From the NCBI GenBank assembly GCA_964036275.1, contig OZ038435.1, positions 11,137,634 through 11,201,633 of the forward strand: a stretch of DNA of 64,000 bases, given 5' to 3'. A program made the translations under genes and the position numbers. The stretch's first letter is position 1, and every line of letters begins with the position of its first letter. Below the pieces are notes generated by a model, which saw nothing but the letters and a program-made list of their open reading frames with translations, did not search any database and had not been told where the DNA came from. This stretch comes from Litoditis marina (lineage: Eukaryota; Nematoda; Chromadorea; Rhabditida; Rhabditidae). Of the stretch, positions 23,201-29,256 are shown piece after piece.

Positions 23201-24285
23201 GGGCCGGTCCCAATGGACCCAGAATCAAGAAGGCGGAGATTGGCTTCAATGGGAACAGGTAGAAACATATAGTTGATAACCATGGCTCAGTTGGAGTTTG
23301 AACTCGATACACGCCTCCAATTTACAAATTTCGACCAAAAAGCAACGGAAGCAAATCACAAAGACATCGGATAAAGCAACATACACGTAGTCTCGATTTG
23401 GCGAGAGCGATTCCTATAATTTCGTTTGCTCATTTTTTGGAAATTTGCTATTCTGACTACTTTCATTGCCAACTTCTAAATAACTGGGTTCGGTATAAAT
23501 CAAATAACAATTCCAACAAAAAAATCCAAATTATAAAGAAATGGTATCTTGAACTCATTGAAATTATTTGTGTAGGCGGGTTTTATTCAATTTTGGAAGT
23601 ATTAGAATAAATTTTGGAATATGCCGGTAATTTCGTTCGATAGACTATCTAAACTTGATCTTAATATTATTTAAAACTCAAATTAAACTAATAATTCAAT
23701 AATTTACAGCCATGTCTCTACAAATTCTACCCGGAGTGTAAAATTTGTCTGGAAGTCATGGAAAACAAAAAAGAGGCCATGGATTGTCCAAAATGCGGTG
23801 ACACATATCACAGCCAGGTGGGTTGATATTTTAGGTATTTTCCTATTGTAAATTTCACATTCTGTTGAATAGGAAGTGCTATTAGTGGAATTGTAGTTTG
23901 ATCTACATGCACAGTTTTTAACGGGGAATGACGATTCGCGGTTGGATGAAACTGCATACAAAAATGAATACGCGAATCAAAACTCCTCCAGTCACAAACT
24001 GAAATAAAGCTAATGAGTTGGTTAGGGATGGGTGCATTCAGTTATGTACCGATGTGAGTATAGTTTGATCTCGCCGCATCTCAGGCATGATTCGAACAAT
24101 GATTGAACTTGTTCTCCTTTGAAATAATCTTCATTTTTTAGTGTATTCGCACCTGGCTATCTACCAAGTCAACCTGTCCCCAGTGTCGTCGAAATTGGCC
24201 GGACCCGCTCGAATTTCCCGGACTCGGCGAAACCGGTTCGGTAGAAGATGCCGGTATATCTCCCGGTATTTCACCTAGTATTTGA
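2285..24285 (+). CDS. Gene A: nematode zinc-binding/RING-type protein, likely E3 ubiquitin ligase
   Basis: Exons in compatible phase: 3306-3376, 4486-4519, 4879-4946, 6810-6946, 7384-7558, 7762-7912, 8373-8527, 9802-9911, 18926-19024, 19270-19417, 19651-19746, 20097-20177, 20596-20698, 21369-21539, 21744-21841, 22081-22158, 22491-22667, 23175-23258, 23710-23817, 24142-24285. A short ATG exon (2285-2311, MADDSIPND) may be the start, but its phase does not join 3306, so an exon is missing or the start is elsewhere. The middle holds a Cys-rich exon (9802), a basic stretch, then CNLC, CLDDC, H-K-K-C and C-P-M-E-K-C: a zinc module resembling the one upstream of the RING in TTC3/DZIP3 ligases (tentative). 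The C-terminus is RING-like: CKVC, CPQCGDSYH, then CIRTWL and CPQCR, followed by a proline-rich tail. Ubiquitin transfer is inferred from the RING only. Gene B is its inverted paralogue. Confidence 0.7.
4712..4832. repeat. [18 protein letters not shown] family, copy 1
   Basis: Inverted-repeat element whose ends read GAAGGACGATTATGTGGAC and, inverted, CACATAATCGTCC. Other copies are at 20307-20430, 21247-21368 and 30957-31003. It lies in a gene A intron and contains no open frame. Confidence 0.7.
5378..5605. repeat. Fold-back element rich in GGTAACC
   Basis: The outer arms pair (AACCGGGTTTTTGGTA against TACCAAAAACCG) and the inside is built of GGTAACC/GGTTACC words. Related copies are at 36316-36585 and 44331-44868, and degenerate pieces at 3130-3210 and 39960-40130. 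Non-coding, probably a MITE family. Confidence 0.65.
5745..5945. repeat. Fold-back of AAAGTCATT repeats
   Basis: The left arm repeats TAAAAGTCATT several times (5745-5812), and the right arm repeats its complement AATGACTTTTA (5879-5942) around an AT-rich loop. Simple-sequence inverted repeat in a gene A intron, no coding content. Confidence 0.65.
6098..6160 (-). pseudogene. tRNA-like sequence (A box and B box), truncated
   Basis: On the - strand there is an A-box-like TGGCGCAGTGG and a perfect B box GGTTCGATTCC. The boxes are only about 32 bases apart, roughly 12 shorter than in a normal tRNA, and the ends do not form an acceptor stem. It is most likely a tRNA pseudogene or the head of a tRNA-derived SINE, not a working tRNA. 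A similar sequence lies at 50441-50506. Confidence 0.5.
6966..7180. repeat. GTTAACC-rich MITE, copy 1
   Basis: Starts with AATTCCACAAGGAACCGCG and continues with repeated GTTAACC words, ending near GACGAAAGCGCGGTTC. The inverted counterpart at 28165-28425 carries the same start sequence on the opposite strand, so this is a dispersed element. It separates the gene A exons at 6810-6946 and 7384-7558. Confidence 0.65.
8731..8998. repeat. Fold-back element with CTGGAGAA ends
   Basis: The arms CTGGAGAACCGGGTATTTCC and, inverted, AGTACCTGATTCTCCAG pair with each other. The inside is rich in GAACCGAACC. It lies in the gene A intron between 8527 and 9802. A related GAACC-rich stretch lies near 4005-4075. 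Confidence 0.6.
10125..10741 (-). repeat. 3' LTR of the Ty3/gypsy element
   Basis: 617 bp, near-identical to 18277-18893. In element orientation it starts TGTCGAGATGCC and ends AGTGTTACA. It is the 3' LTR because the element reads on the - strand. Confidence 0.95.
10742..10755 (-). promoter_or_regulatory. Putative polypurine tract
   Basis: On the element strand CAGAGCGGGGGGCA lies directly before the 3' LTR. This is where plus-strand DNA synthesis of an LTR element is primed. Confidence 0.7.
10863..13079 (-). CDS. Integrase C-terminal part plus long RGG-rich extension, out of frame with Gag-Pol
   Basis: Frame of 738 codons overlapping the end of Gag-Pol. It picks up the integrase core at SDQGGEFEN (about residues 23-31, second catalytic Asp) and continues through NGLTERVNRT (catalytic Glu, near 60) to a GPF/chromo-like C-terminal fold (WSGPFRVLD, near 200-240). 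About 470 further residues follow that are not part of a normal Pol. They comprise a folded-looking segment (about 370-610; motifs VIVPKAFGAF, YLMAGPRDD) and an Arg/Gly tail (about 618-738) of RGG, RGRG and GGYRGG repeats ending in HNY. RGG tails commonly bind RNA. The extension is uninterrupted. It may be an accessory or env-position domain; its family is not recognised. The nominal start codon is not expected to be a real start. Confidence 0.75.
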   Translation of the reverse strand: MKAEGSENTVRSGWRVRKAQKILSDQGGEFENAVMKALCEIMGIEQVFTKGYLPRENGLTERVNRTIIQMLKKKVLVPAEWDKLLPQVVYAYNVSPHEATGESPYFLIYGTDPPYPSKVIPRDQLSGYMLSVEDYKTEFLAGMKIARECVEEKGEEYRIRLKKYYDERNRVDKCDNFIVGDRVYMKMPAEKGKSKHPKLVCEWSGPFRVLDSSENSALITEIGENSEAIRVNFNLLRKLPNELDDTPIQTVTKRGKRGRPRKVNLIQRNVCYRVDFVRSHHNVSIFREPYHPVDDALGLSFECPGGDEGRRCTVSNATLGSLFPNSPSSLHTLQISSLRDMAKAATIVLGTHRTQSAVLAALIDPEEGSIVLKGLMAGLAAFKTRCFHSCVALQVNLRDPLMRVNEHLPLSSTDPFDWDTMRRQAVRGVQRAPEGSSLLEESLKTLVIVPKAFGAFSREYEFQRTVICPVESTEECEEITDFSQYGAMVLMTPTSYTNVSGRRGLYGLALRAMRVGLEVYLMAGPRDDVDWAKNVDQMGDFYDEVLQRVPEFGSRLRCLLPNQFNIGETDAPWTVPAHPQVNVRPLLLSANWCKKFWRVSLEFYRSHISLENPRRKNFGGEPRQEGDAGGPRGGLAPRGGNGERVGHANRGRVARPVVQPRGHQGSRGIARGGLAPRGGRGRPGQAGGFRGRGGQYNHRGFRGNPYRGHGQARPYGGQNRGRGPARPYGGYRGGYHNY
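12802..18141 (-). CDS. Gag-Pol polyprotein, Ty3/gypsy, truncated in integrase
   Basis: Single 1,779-codon frame. Residues about 60-290 are a charged coiled-coil-like Gag region, followed by a capsid-like part (about 400-590). Two CCHC knuckles lie near 630-665 (CYNCNELGH..C and CFNCNEMGH..C), then a Ser/Arg/Gly linker. The aspartic protease has its DTGS motif near 773. RT follows: LFSTLDLASGYWQIPL, then VLPFGLSTAPAVFQRMM, then the catalytic YIDD near 1200. RNase H shows YTDAS near 1355. The integrase zinc module (H..H..C-x2-C) is near 1570-1610 and its first catalytic Asp (GVDILEMG) near 1640. After about residue 1683 the frame runs through a 41-bp tandem duplication into unrelated sequence and ends. 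Gag and Pol share one frame without a programmed shift, as in some other nematode elements. Confidence 0.95.
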   Translation of the reverse strand: MNEQGLFSRDSVEGEGGVRVPRSNGNVTESMENNQPEGHQFRQPQGANEQMEFIEDRERIEGEMQAERERHAVSSRERVKTAINDIEETCMAAVANWRMSKTRNDEFKAVMSSAVEYALTMVNECEMGNMGDVLTRFGINEHELAGKLDSAIVDAHVVDFITHVLKCEREEVEGRWNQVIESIQKEKVEKEKCQGERDHYANRCSDLESQCATLKVKVREKTTEIVAIQRELARMKNEVERESQEMRNKVNCLQMEIERLRQQRRPFLEEGENDSEEEDEERARERVDAHVEPLEEQGERIGGVFGYGDYTRQGGMTRTHNQYFQKDVVDSSRRHQRSTWQGVSGSGWYNTLENTPRGETQILGRHSEDRVEGKLRDSEVENGYRYNAVDGAVSGGPGSESETMQMARMMRDVMRCSAVPEIPKFSGKERLDDLLRQLELKYSRNVFSDVDRRDILVNTLVGPARARYDAIGSNRNNLTYQQLIDILKSMNTNVGDRMKAQERFKQLVRKDGQSVAEFCIQMEKLAREAYGDSDRDFELATTLYMSLKDWPDSYHMLVELEAKANNKYEAVKNVAFRLERARVLNNMQRKESRPVGDSKSRGTVPNGRQMAVTNGHNISGGNGQNSYSGFRCYNCNELGHRKHECTKGDMTRCFNCNEMGHMRYECPKGENNRTPPAATTSSTEERAMSNFTPMNSRGRGRGFGNSRGGRGGQASRGSYQVRSSEPEHLSSMMGGQEWKCNSVYSHPVIESDIFGEHVYREAEVFGLRVNIFIDTGSVISIIPVGLLHKAKEKGVDIDTLSEVFDSGMMQKVTDASGNGMDFLALIRTNIQMNGRSHGVVLHVQKKADSTIILGTNAMSQLGLHLQDIQSQVQPAMGVEPSNVNIQTQHKAVTTVSDLLVRPGESKCIEVVADRSGKDLVFISKDDRVLSGICDASDEGRAVLSVVNNSDEVWEMPAGSEIGEWSTEYWSDPQYRDNPSDMLDMARNEKLSQHERRGKLMALLKENNKNGNLDKQIAKVVQKFEDVFAISDLELTQTDTVMQDIETGDQKPIKQRTRPVPLGLRDKVKEMLIDLKERNIIENSYSPWASPIVLVEKKDGSIRLCIDYRQLNKVTKQDSYPLPSIDAMLQNLNGKRLFSTLDLASGYWQIPLSDDAKEKSAFTTTEGLFQFRVLPFGLSTAPAVFQRMMNTVLGDLIGTEVAVYIDDVIVATANKERHIEVLSRVLEALKGANLKVKPQKCMLMEESVGFLGHVVDQTGVHTDPGKIVKIEKFPRPTNVGELRTFLGMAGYYRKFILRFAHIAKPLYDLTSARVKYGWGREHEEAFESLKRALVNAPVLVQPNIEKARDGSRPFVMYTDASQVGVGAVLAQKGDDGFLHPVYFASKRLSSAESRYHVTDQEALAIVFGLKKFHHFCYGLKTIVRTDHLPLTSLFKRANISGRVLRWALQVVMYDLQIEYVKGTANQVADALSRGFCSEEEQGKNIGPEQEKVVCQVTRPDWLAELREDPDFVEVIHLVESGSQKEVRIPRHVGALNTLDFAIEGNQLMLIREDGSVVPVVPKTKRKEIFEEAHYGILAGHFGPSKMYKKLRKIVFWEGMRQDIIKWCRECTRCFVANQNHTNTPPLKPYMASKPFEMVGVDILEMGMTAMGNRYIVTVIDMFSKFLGAYPVPDKSANTVAQVIFSRWVCEGGRLRKYCPIRVESSKGSENTVRSGWRVRKCSHEGIMRNNGDRASIHKRILAEGEWIDRASKSDDHTNAEEESLGTSGMGQASTAGSVCV
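12986..13067 (-). repeat. 41-bp tandem duplication inside the integrase core
   Basis: The unit beginning TTTCGAACTCTCCACCCTG occurs twice without gap (12986-13026 and 13027-13067). Because 41 is not a multiple of three it shifts the frame between the first and second catalytic aspartates. No single frame carries both. Confidence 0.9.
18259..18276 (-). promoter_or_regulatory. Putative primer-binding site
   Basis: Directly next to the 5' LTR the element strand reads TGGGGGCCGAACCGACC. The leading TGG fits pairing with the CCA end of a tRNA. The tRNA species was not identified. Confidence 0.6.
18277..18893 (-). repeat. 5' LTR of the Ty3/gypsy element
   Basis: 617 bp. It differs from the other LTR by one visible base (GCTGGTAAAT against GCTGATAAAT). 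The element promoter should lie in it; no convincing TATA box was picked out. Confidence 0.95.
18894..18897. repeat. Target-site duplication (right copy), TTGT
   Basis: Matches TTGT at 10121-10124 immediately left of the other LTR. A 4-bp duplication is within the usual range for Ty3/gypsy integrases. Confidence 0.85.
20307..20430. repeat. [18 protein letters not shown] family, copy 2
   Basis: Ends AAAGAAGGACGATTAAGTGA and, inverted, ATTCGTCCTGCTTTA. Intronic, between the gene A exons ending at 20177 and starting at 20596. Confidence 0.65.
21247..21368. repeat. [18 protein letters not shown] family, copy 3, ending at a splice acceptor
   Basis: Inverted ends GAAGGACGATTATGTGG and CACATGAACGTCCTTCGTTAAG. 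The right end supplies the TTAAG acceptor of the gene A exon 21369-21539. The equivalent exon of gene B has the same arrangement. Confidence 0.7.
22491..23817 (+). other. Tandemly duplicated exons for the first half of the RING domain of gene A
   Basis: Copy 1 is one 177-bp exon (22491-22667). Copy 2 is two exons (23175-23258 and 23710-23817). Each encodes an Arg/Gly/Trp/Gln-rich stretch, then the first four RING ligands, and each ends in YHSQ. The intron just upstream is duplicated too: the words GGTTCAGAACCAGAT and TTCTCTAAGCAAACCC precede both. All exons are phase 0 at both ends, and the single downstream exon at 24142 supplies the second RING half (C-I-R-T-W, C-P-Q-C). Copy 1 lacks the internal intron that copy 2 and gene B have. 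Only one first half can pair with the shared second half, so mutually exclusive use is the simplest reading (inference). Confidence 0.75.
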
Positions 24286-24326
24286 CCTAGTATTTCTCCC
24301 AGTAGTTCTACTGGTTATTCTGCCGG

Positions 24327-26725
24327 TATCTCTGAAACTATGTGTCTACCAGATTTGCGACCAAAGTTGAAAAATCTGGTAAATTTGCAACCATGTCCGA
24401 TTTGTCTAGCAAATTTGCAACCACACCGAGAATGCGCTTGCGCTGGGTTACCTGGCGCACTCAATTCACTGGCGCAAGCCTTGTTTTTGAAGACGCCGCA
24501 CTTTTCAAAAATTTAAGTCAGTTATGTTTATTATTGTTTTATTGTGTCATATCAAGTAGTTTTCTTTCATAATTTGAACTACAATGTTGTATTGGGGGTT
24601 GGGCAATCTTTTATAGTGATTGAGTTGTCCCTTTATTTGGAGTTGAAAAAATGCGTTTGTTATTTACGTTTTACACAAATTTGAAATTAAAGTGGTTAAT
24701 TAAAATATCAAAAAGGTTTTCCGATTGTATATGGTGCACATAGTTGAAATGTGTTTCATCTCTGTCTCTCCGTGATTTTTCATGTCTGTCGTTTTCCAGA
24801 TTGTTTCCCGTTACAGTCATGCCGTATTTTTACGCAAGACCAATTCTGTCGAGTGTCAGGAGGTTCCGCCCGGAAGCTGCTCATTTATAATCTGTCTGGT
24901 ATCCACAAGGCCTTCATTCCCTCCTAACAGGACTAGGTTGGTACTAATTTCTAGTATATTTCCTCACAGAAGGATTGCTTGAATAAAAAATAGAAATGGC
25001 TCGTTCAGCCAAAACTAACATGCGGTTGCTAACATGCGCGTTCCAAACAGTAGTATGGTCTAGCCTGAATGTTGAAAACAACCAGTTCTATTGTCTTTTT
25101 AATTCATAAACTATCATAGTTCTCAGTGAATATTCTGACCTATGAATAGATTGTTGTCCAGTTACTCAAAAGGGCGCTTCCCATACAGGAAAAGGAATCG
25201 AAAAACCTAAGACGGTGTAGTGGTGCTCTCATCTATATTCCTTAGGAATTAGTCGTTTACTGTGATGTGTGCTGATCATGTTCTGACAACCATCCAATAA
25301 GGTCTGACTAGCTTCCCGCCCCTCTGGACCCTCCTCACCAGCACACTACTTTCGTGCTCGGTCTTCCCGCGGGAAGGTATGCCAGCTTCCCGAAAATAGG
25401 TGAAATTCAACCGGGTCGCGTCAGCATCATTTTGAGAAGTAACATAGTAATACTAAGTAAAAGTAAGCCGAGTGAAAAAAGAGTGGGTGAGAAATATGTG
25501 TGAGAGTGAAATTAAGTGTTACTTTCAACGTCCCAGTCAATCAGACAGGTGAATATAGTTGAGGCTCATGTAGACTATACGAGGATTTGAATTTGGCAGT
25601 AGGACTGTCATTGAATTATGAGAAAAATGTTTAGTTAATTAGAAGCACAGGATACAAGTAAACTCCTGCGTGTTGTTCTGTTTGTAACTGTGTAAATTAC
25701 AGTTAACCTCGAAGCTGAGAAGAAGACTGAATTATGTGAGGTGCGACTTCAGGATTTTTGCGTCTACCCTCATCTTTTTTCCTCTGATGGAAATTCCCGG
25801 ACTGAATACTTGTTGGTAATTTTCGTGATTAGTGTTGATATTATTAGGTTCAACTGCTTCATCTTTATTCCTATACATGTGTAAGTCCTTTTTTCTCTTT
25901 CATACGTATCTCTATAGACTAACCCCGGAGAGAATACAAAATTCACAACTGATTGATATTACTTCTCTACATTCTTGAAGGAACAGTTTCGTGGCTTAGT
26001 ATAATATTCTATAACCAAAGGGGAAAATCGCACATATGTTTGTTTTGTTCATCAGTCTGGACCTTTATAGACCTTCGAAGAAGGCCAACTTTTTTTCCGA
26101 GAATAGGTTCGCTTTTGAATAGGTTCGAAATGTTGTATGTACCTCAGGTTTTCAATCAGTAACCTTGATGTTTTGTTGCTATAGTGTTTAAGATTCAAGT
26201 TTATTCCTTCCTATGCAGAACAATACTAAATAAGAATTATCATTACTACCTGATCCCTTTCCTACCTTCTGTTAATTGATCTTTGTCTTTTTGTGTCTCA
26301 GACGAGTTTTGGTTTTAACGACAGCACAATCTAGTCAAATTGCTATGTGTACCGGTTACTATTATCATATATCTTGATCGTTCTCGTAACTACTGTTTAT
26401 ATTAGCTTCTTTTTGATCTTTTTTGTGTATTTTTTAGTAATCTATTCATTTTTCGCAATATTCTCAAAAAAATCACTATGAATATAATTTTTGTTGTTTG
26501 TACGCATGAATATGTTGAATTAATGTTTTTAAATGGAATTGGTTTTGAAAAGTGCGACAAGTTTTCTGGTAGATTTCAATTTCCGCCGCGTCAATGATTT
26601 GCTGGTAGATTTGCGACCTTCCATTTTCTGGTAGATTTGCCAGGAAAAATGATACCAAAACGCAATGTATCAATTTGTCATGGTGTTTTGCCTGCAAATC
26701 TGGTAGACACATAGTTTCAGAGATA
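24327..26725. mobile_element. 2.4-kb terminal-inverted-repeat element downstream of gene A, no transposase seen
   Basis: The left end TATCTCTGAAACTATGTGTC (24327 on) and the inverse at 26694-26725 match over about 32 bases, including CTACCAGATTTGC. Both arms carry further scattered ATTTGC/CTACCAGA words. If the outer TA is the target duplication it fits a Tc1/mariner-type element, but no DDE/D protein is visible, so it would be non-autonomous. The element begins about 40 bases after the gene A stop, inside a degenerate repeat that continues the Gly-Ile-Ser-Pro codons of the gene end, and could supply its 3' UTR. Confidence 0.6.
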
Positions 26726-27744
26726 CATCCTGACATTGCCACCCATCCATCTTCTGGTTTTCACCGGTATTTCGCCCCCTGTCCCAGTATCCCTCCTCCT
26801 AACCTAGAATATCCGCCTGCATGTCCTTAATCTCTTAGAGATTCGAAAGTGAAATTATGTATGTTATAAGGTTGTTTAAAATGTAACTATTTGTGGAAGA
26901 AAATTGTAAAAATATACTAATTGACGAAGTTTTCACTTACCCTAGTTCGTACACTTGCCTCGTATCTTCTGGTCATATCTCACGTCTACGTCTGCCTTTA
27001 AGTCTCAGCTGTGCTCAATCTTCACCAAGAGAAATTTTTAGTTGAAGGTGTTTATATAGTATTCACTTGCTGTAGTTGATAATAACTCTCATATGTGGCT
27101 TTATTTCATTTATTCTATCTCACTTGCCAAAACATTTGTGTCATTGGTTTTTTGTACAGCGTTCAATATAATTAGTTCTTCTCTCAATTACGTGCACAGT
27201 TATACTGAAAAGTGTTCGCAGTCGCGCAAAAGTTTTGTATTCATTATTGACATTTCCTACTTTGTACACAATTATAATCAACATTTTCGAATCTTGTTTT
27301 TATCGTTATGAAACTACCCTAATATAATAGATCTCTAAATACATAATAGAAATGTGTTTTGTACATATCTCCAGCCTCCAATACTAACACCAGCTCTCGT
27401 TGCCTTTTTTCCAGTTGCCTCAGAAATGTATATATGTTCACAATTTATGGTTCTCAAGTTCTGTTGAAAGATGTATGTTATACATTCAATGCGTATCGAA
27501 GTTATAAATCATTCTCGAGCAGATGCAGAATTTCCGATCTGTACTAGCTACAAAATTAGCCAGTGAGAGACCCTTATAATTTGTATGATAACCTGCTGCA
27601 GTGGTTTCCGATGCTGAAACGTGGGATCTAAAGACAGCTGAATGTGTCAACAAGAAATGCCAACCAACCGGGGTTATTCAAACCGGTTGAAGAAATCCAA
27701 AACATTGCATAACTTCTGATACACAGTAAACCGAACCACATCTA

Positions 27745-27962
27745 CCTATTTCCATTCGAAGTCTCTTTAAACCACAGACTCTTACAGTACCCATTCCAAC
27801 TTTCCGATAACTGGTTTGTAGTGTAGACTACAACCTTATCAACAACATTTTCAAAACTTAGGAATCAGAATCGGATGCGAAAACGGTTAACTTTCATTTC
27901 AGACGATCTTTCACGAGTTTCAATCGACTGAAACTTTTGTAATCCCACTGTAGGAATGAAAG
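27745..27962. repeat. Fold-back element, copy 1
   Basis: Arms near CCATTCGAAGTCTCTTTAAA..TACAGTACCCATTCC and the inverted TCCCACTGTAGGAATG. A diverged copy with the same words (CTACAGTACCC, CTACTGTAGGAGTC, AGTAGGAATGG) lies at 45215-45445. Confidence 0.5.
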
Positions 27963-28164
27963 TCTATATTGAGCCATTAATAATCCCCAATATCGTACTC
28001 TACGTTTATTTTCTTCTTTTTTCGGTGCAAACAACGCCAACCGAAAATGGCACAAGTGATCCAGTAATGACCGTTTTCGAGACCATAGAAGTTCCAAACG
28101 ATTGTTTTTCTGAATATCATACAAACGATGCTGAGAACTTGGTGGGACAACAATGTACTACTAA

Positions 28165-28425
28165 CCACGTTAAAAGGGCGAATTCTTCATTTAACCGCGT
28201 TTTTTGTTAACCGCGCCAGTTAACCATTAACCAAAAAAATGGTTGACAATTTTGTTAACCACTTGGTAACCGCGAACTTCGCCCAAAAGACGTTAGAAAA
28301 AGGGTTACCAAAGGGTTAATAGAAAAATGGTTAAATGGTTAACTGTAAAAATTGGTTAAATGGTTAACGGTTAACCGGCAGGGTTAACGAAATTCGCGGT
28401 TCCTTGTGGAATTCGCCGTATAATA
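28165..28425. repeat. GTTAACC-rich MITE, copy 2 (inverted)
   Basis: Ends with CGCGGTTCCTTGTGGAATT, the inverse of the start of the 6966-7180 copy. The inside is TTAACC/GGTTAA repeats. Confidence 0.65.
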
Positions 28426-29256
28426 TTATTTTGAACACTTGCCAACGTTTAACACGAGTGTGAATGTATGATAACGTGGTAACCTCCTTTCCGGTTACTT
28501 CGATGGCGTAATGTACTGTAAATAGCCCCGTAGAGCCGCGCTTAGATTATCTGTGAATTCAATGGAATCACAAAATTTATTCCATGCACAACACAATTCG
28601 TTCAATAAGACGACAGCAGAGTGAATAGATATTTGTAAGGCAACCAGACAAAACAATTGGAAGGATATCGATTGATACCACTGAGGAACCATGCGTAAAA
28701 CGAATGAAACAGGTCGAAAACAAAGCAATGAGATGTCTTTGAATACCGGTGATATTCAGAAGATCGTGTTGATCAATAATAGATACATTTGTACAAAAAC
28801 CTGTGTACGAGTTGGTTATGTATTTGAACTAAAATTGAAATCAATGTATTGAAAACTATTGTGAATGATACTAAACAACGAAAAATAAATCACAATTCAT
28901 ACGTAAGCACAATTCTACAACTAACCTAGAGTTGTTGCCACCTTTATCAATCATAGCATAAAGATAAGTTATCTTCCAGCGTAGAAAGGTCAGAACAACT
29001 CCAGGACACCAGGACAGTTTGAAAATGCTACGAGGAAAAGCATTGAAATCATTACAAAGCGTGGAAATTCACTATAGTGTAGTGAGTGAGTAAAATCATG
29101 CGAAACAATTTATCATCTGATAAAACTGCGAGAACCTCTCCAAGATCCCCAAGCAGAAAGATACTAGAGATCTCATGAGAAACACGAGAACAATTACGGA
29201 TTGAAATAGAGAGTACAGGAATTAATACCATCAGAGCTACCGGTATTCGCTACCGA

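Larger units (their letters stand above)
26726..29256. other. Intergenic region between the tail-to-tail genes A and B
   Basis: No supported gene. It holds a fold-back at 27745-27962 and a GTTAACC MITE at 28165-28425; the rest is AT-rich unique-looking sequence. Overlapping short frames on both strands near 27890-28210 follow the fold-back and are not convincing genes. Confidence 0.5.

Noticed and set aside
27894..28210. Overlapping frames of 60-84 codons on both strands between genes A and B
   Set aside because: They overlap a fold-back and a MITE, and have no motif or convincing splice context.
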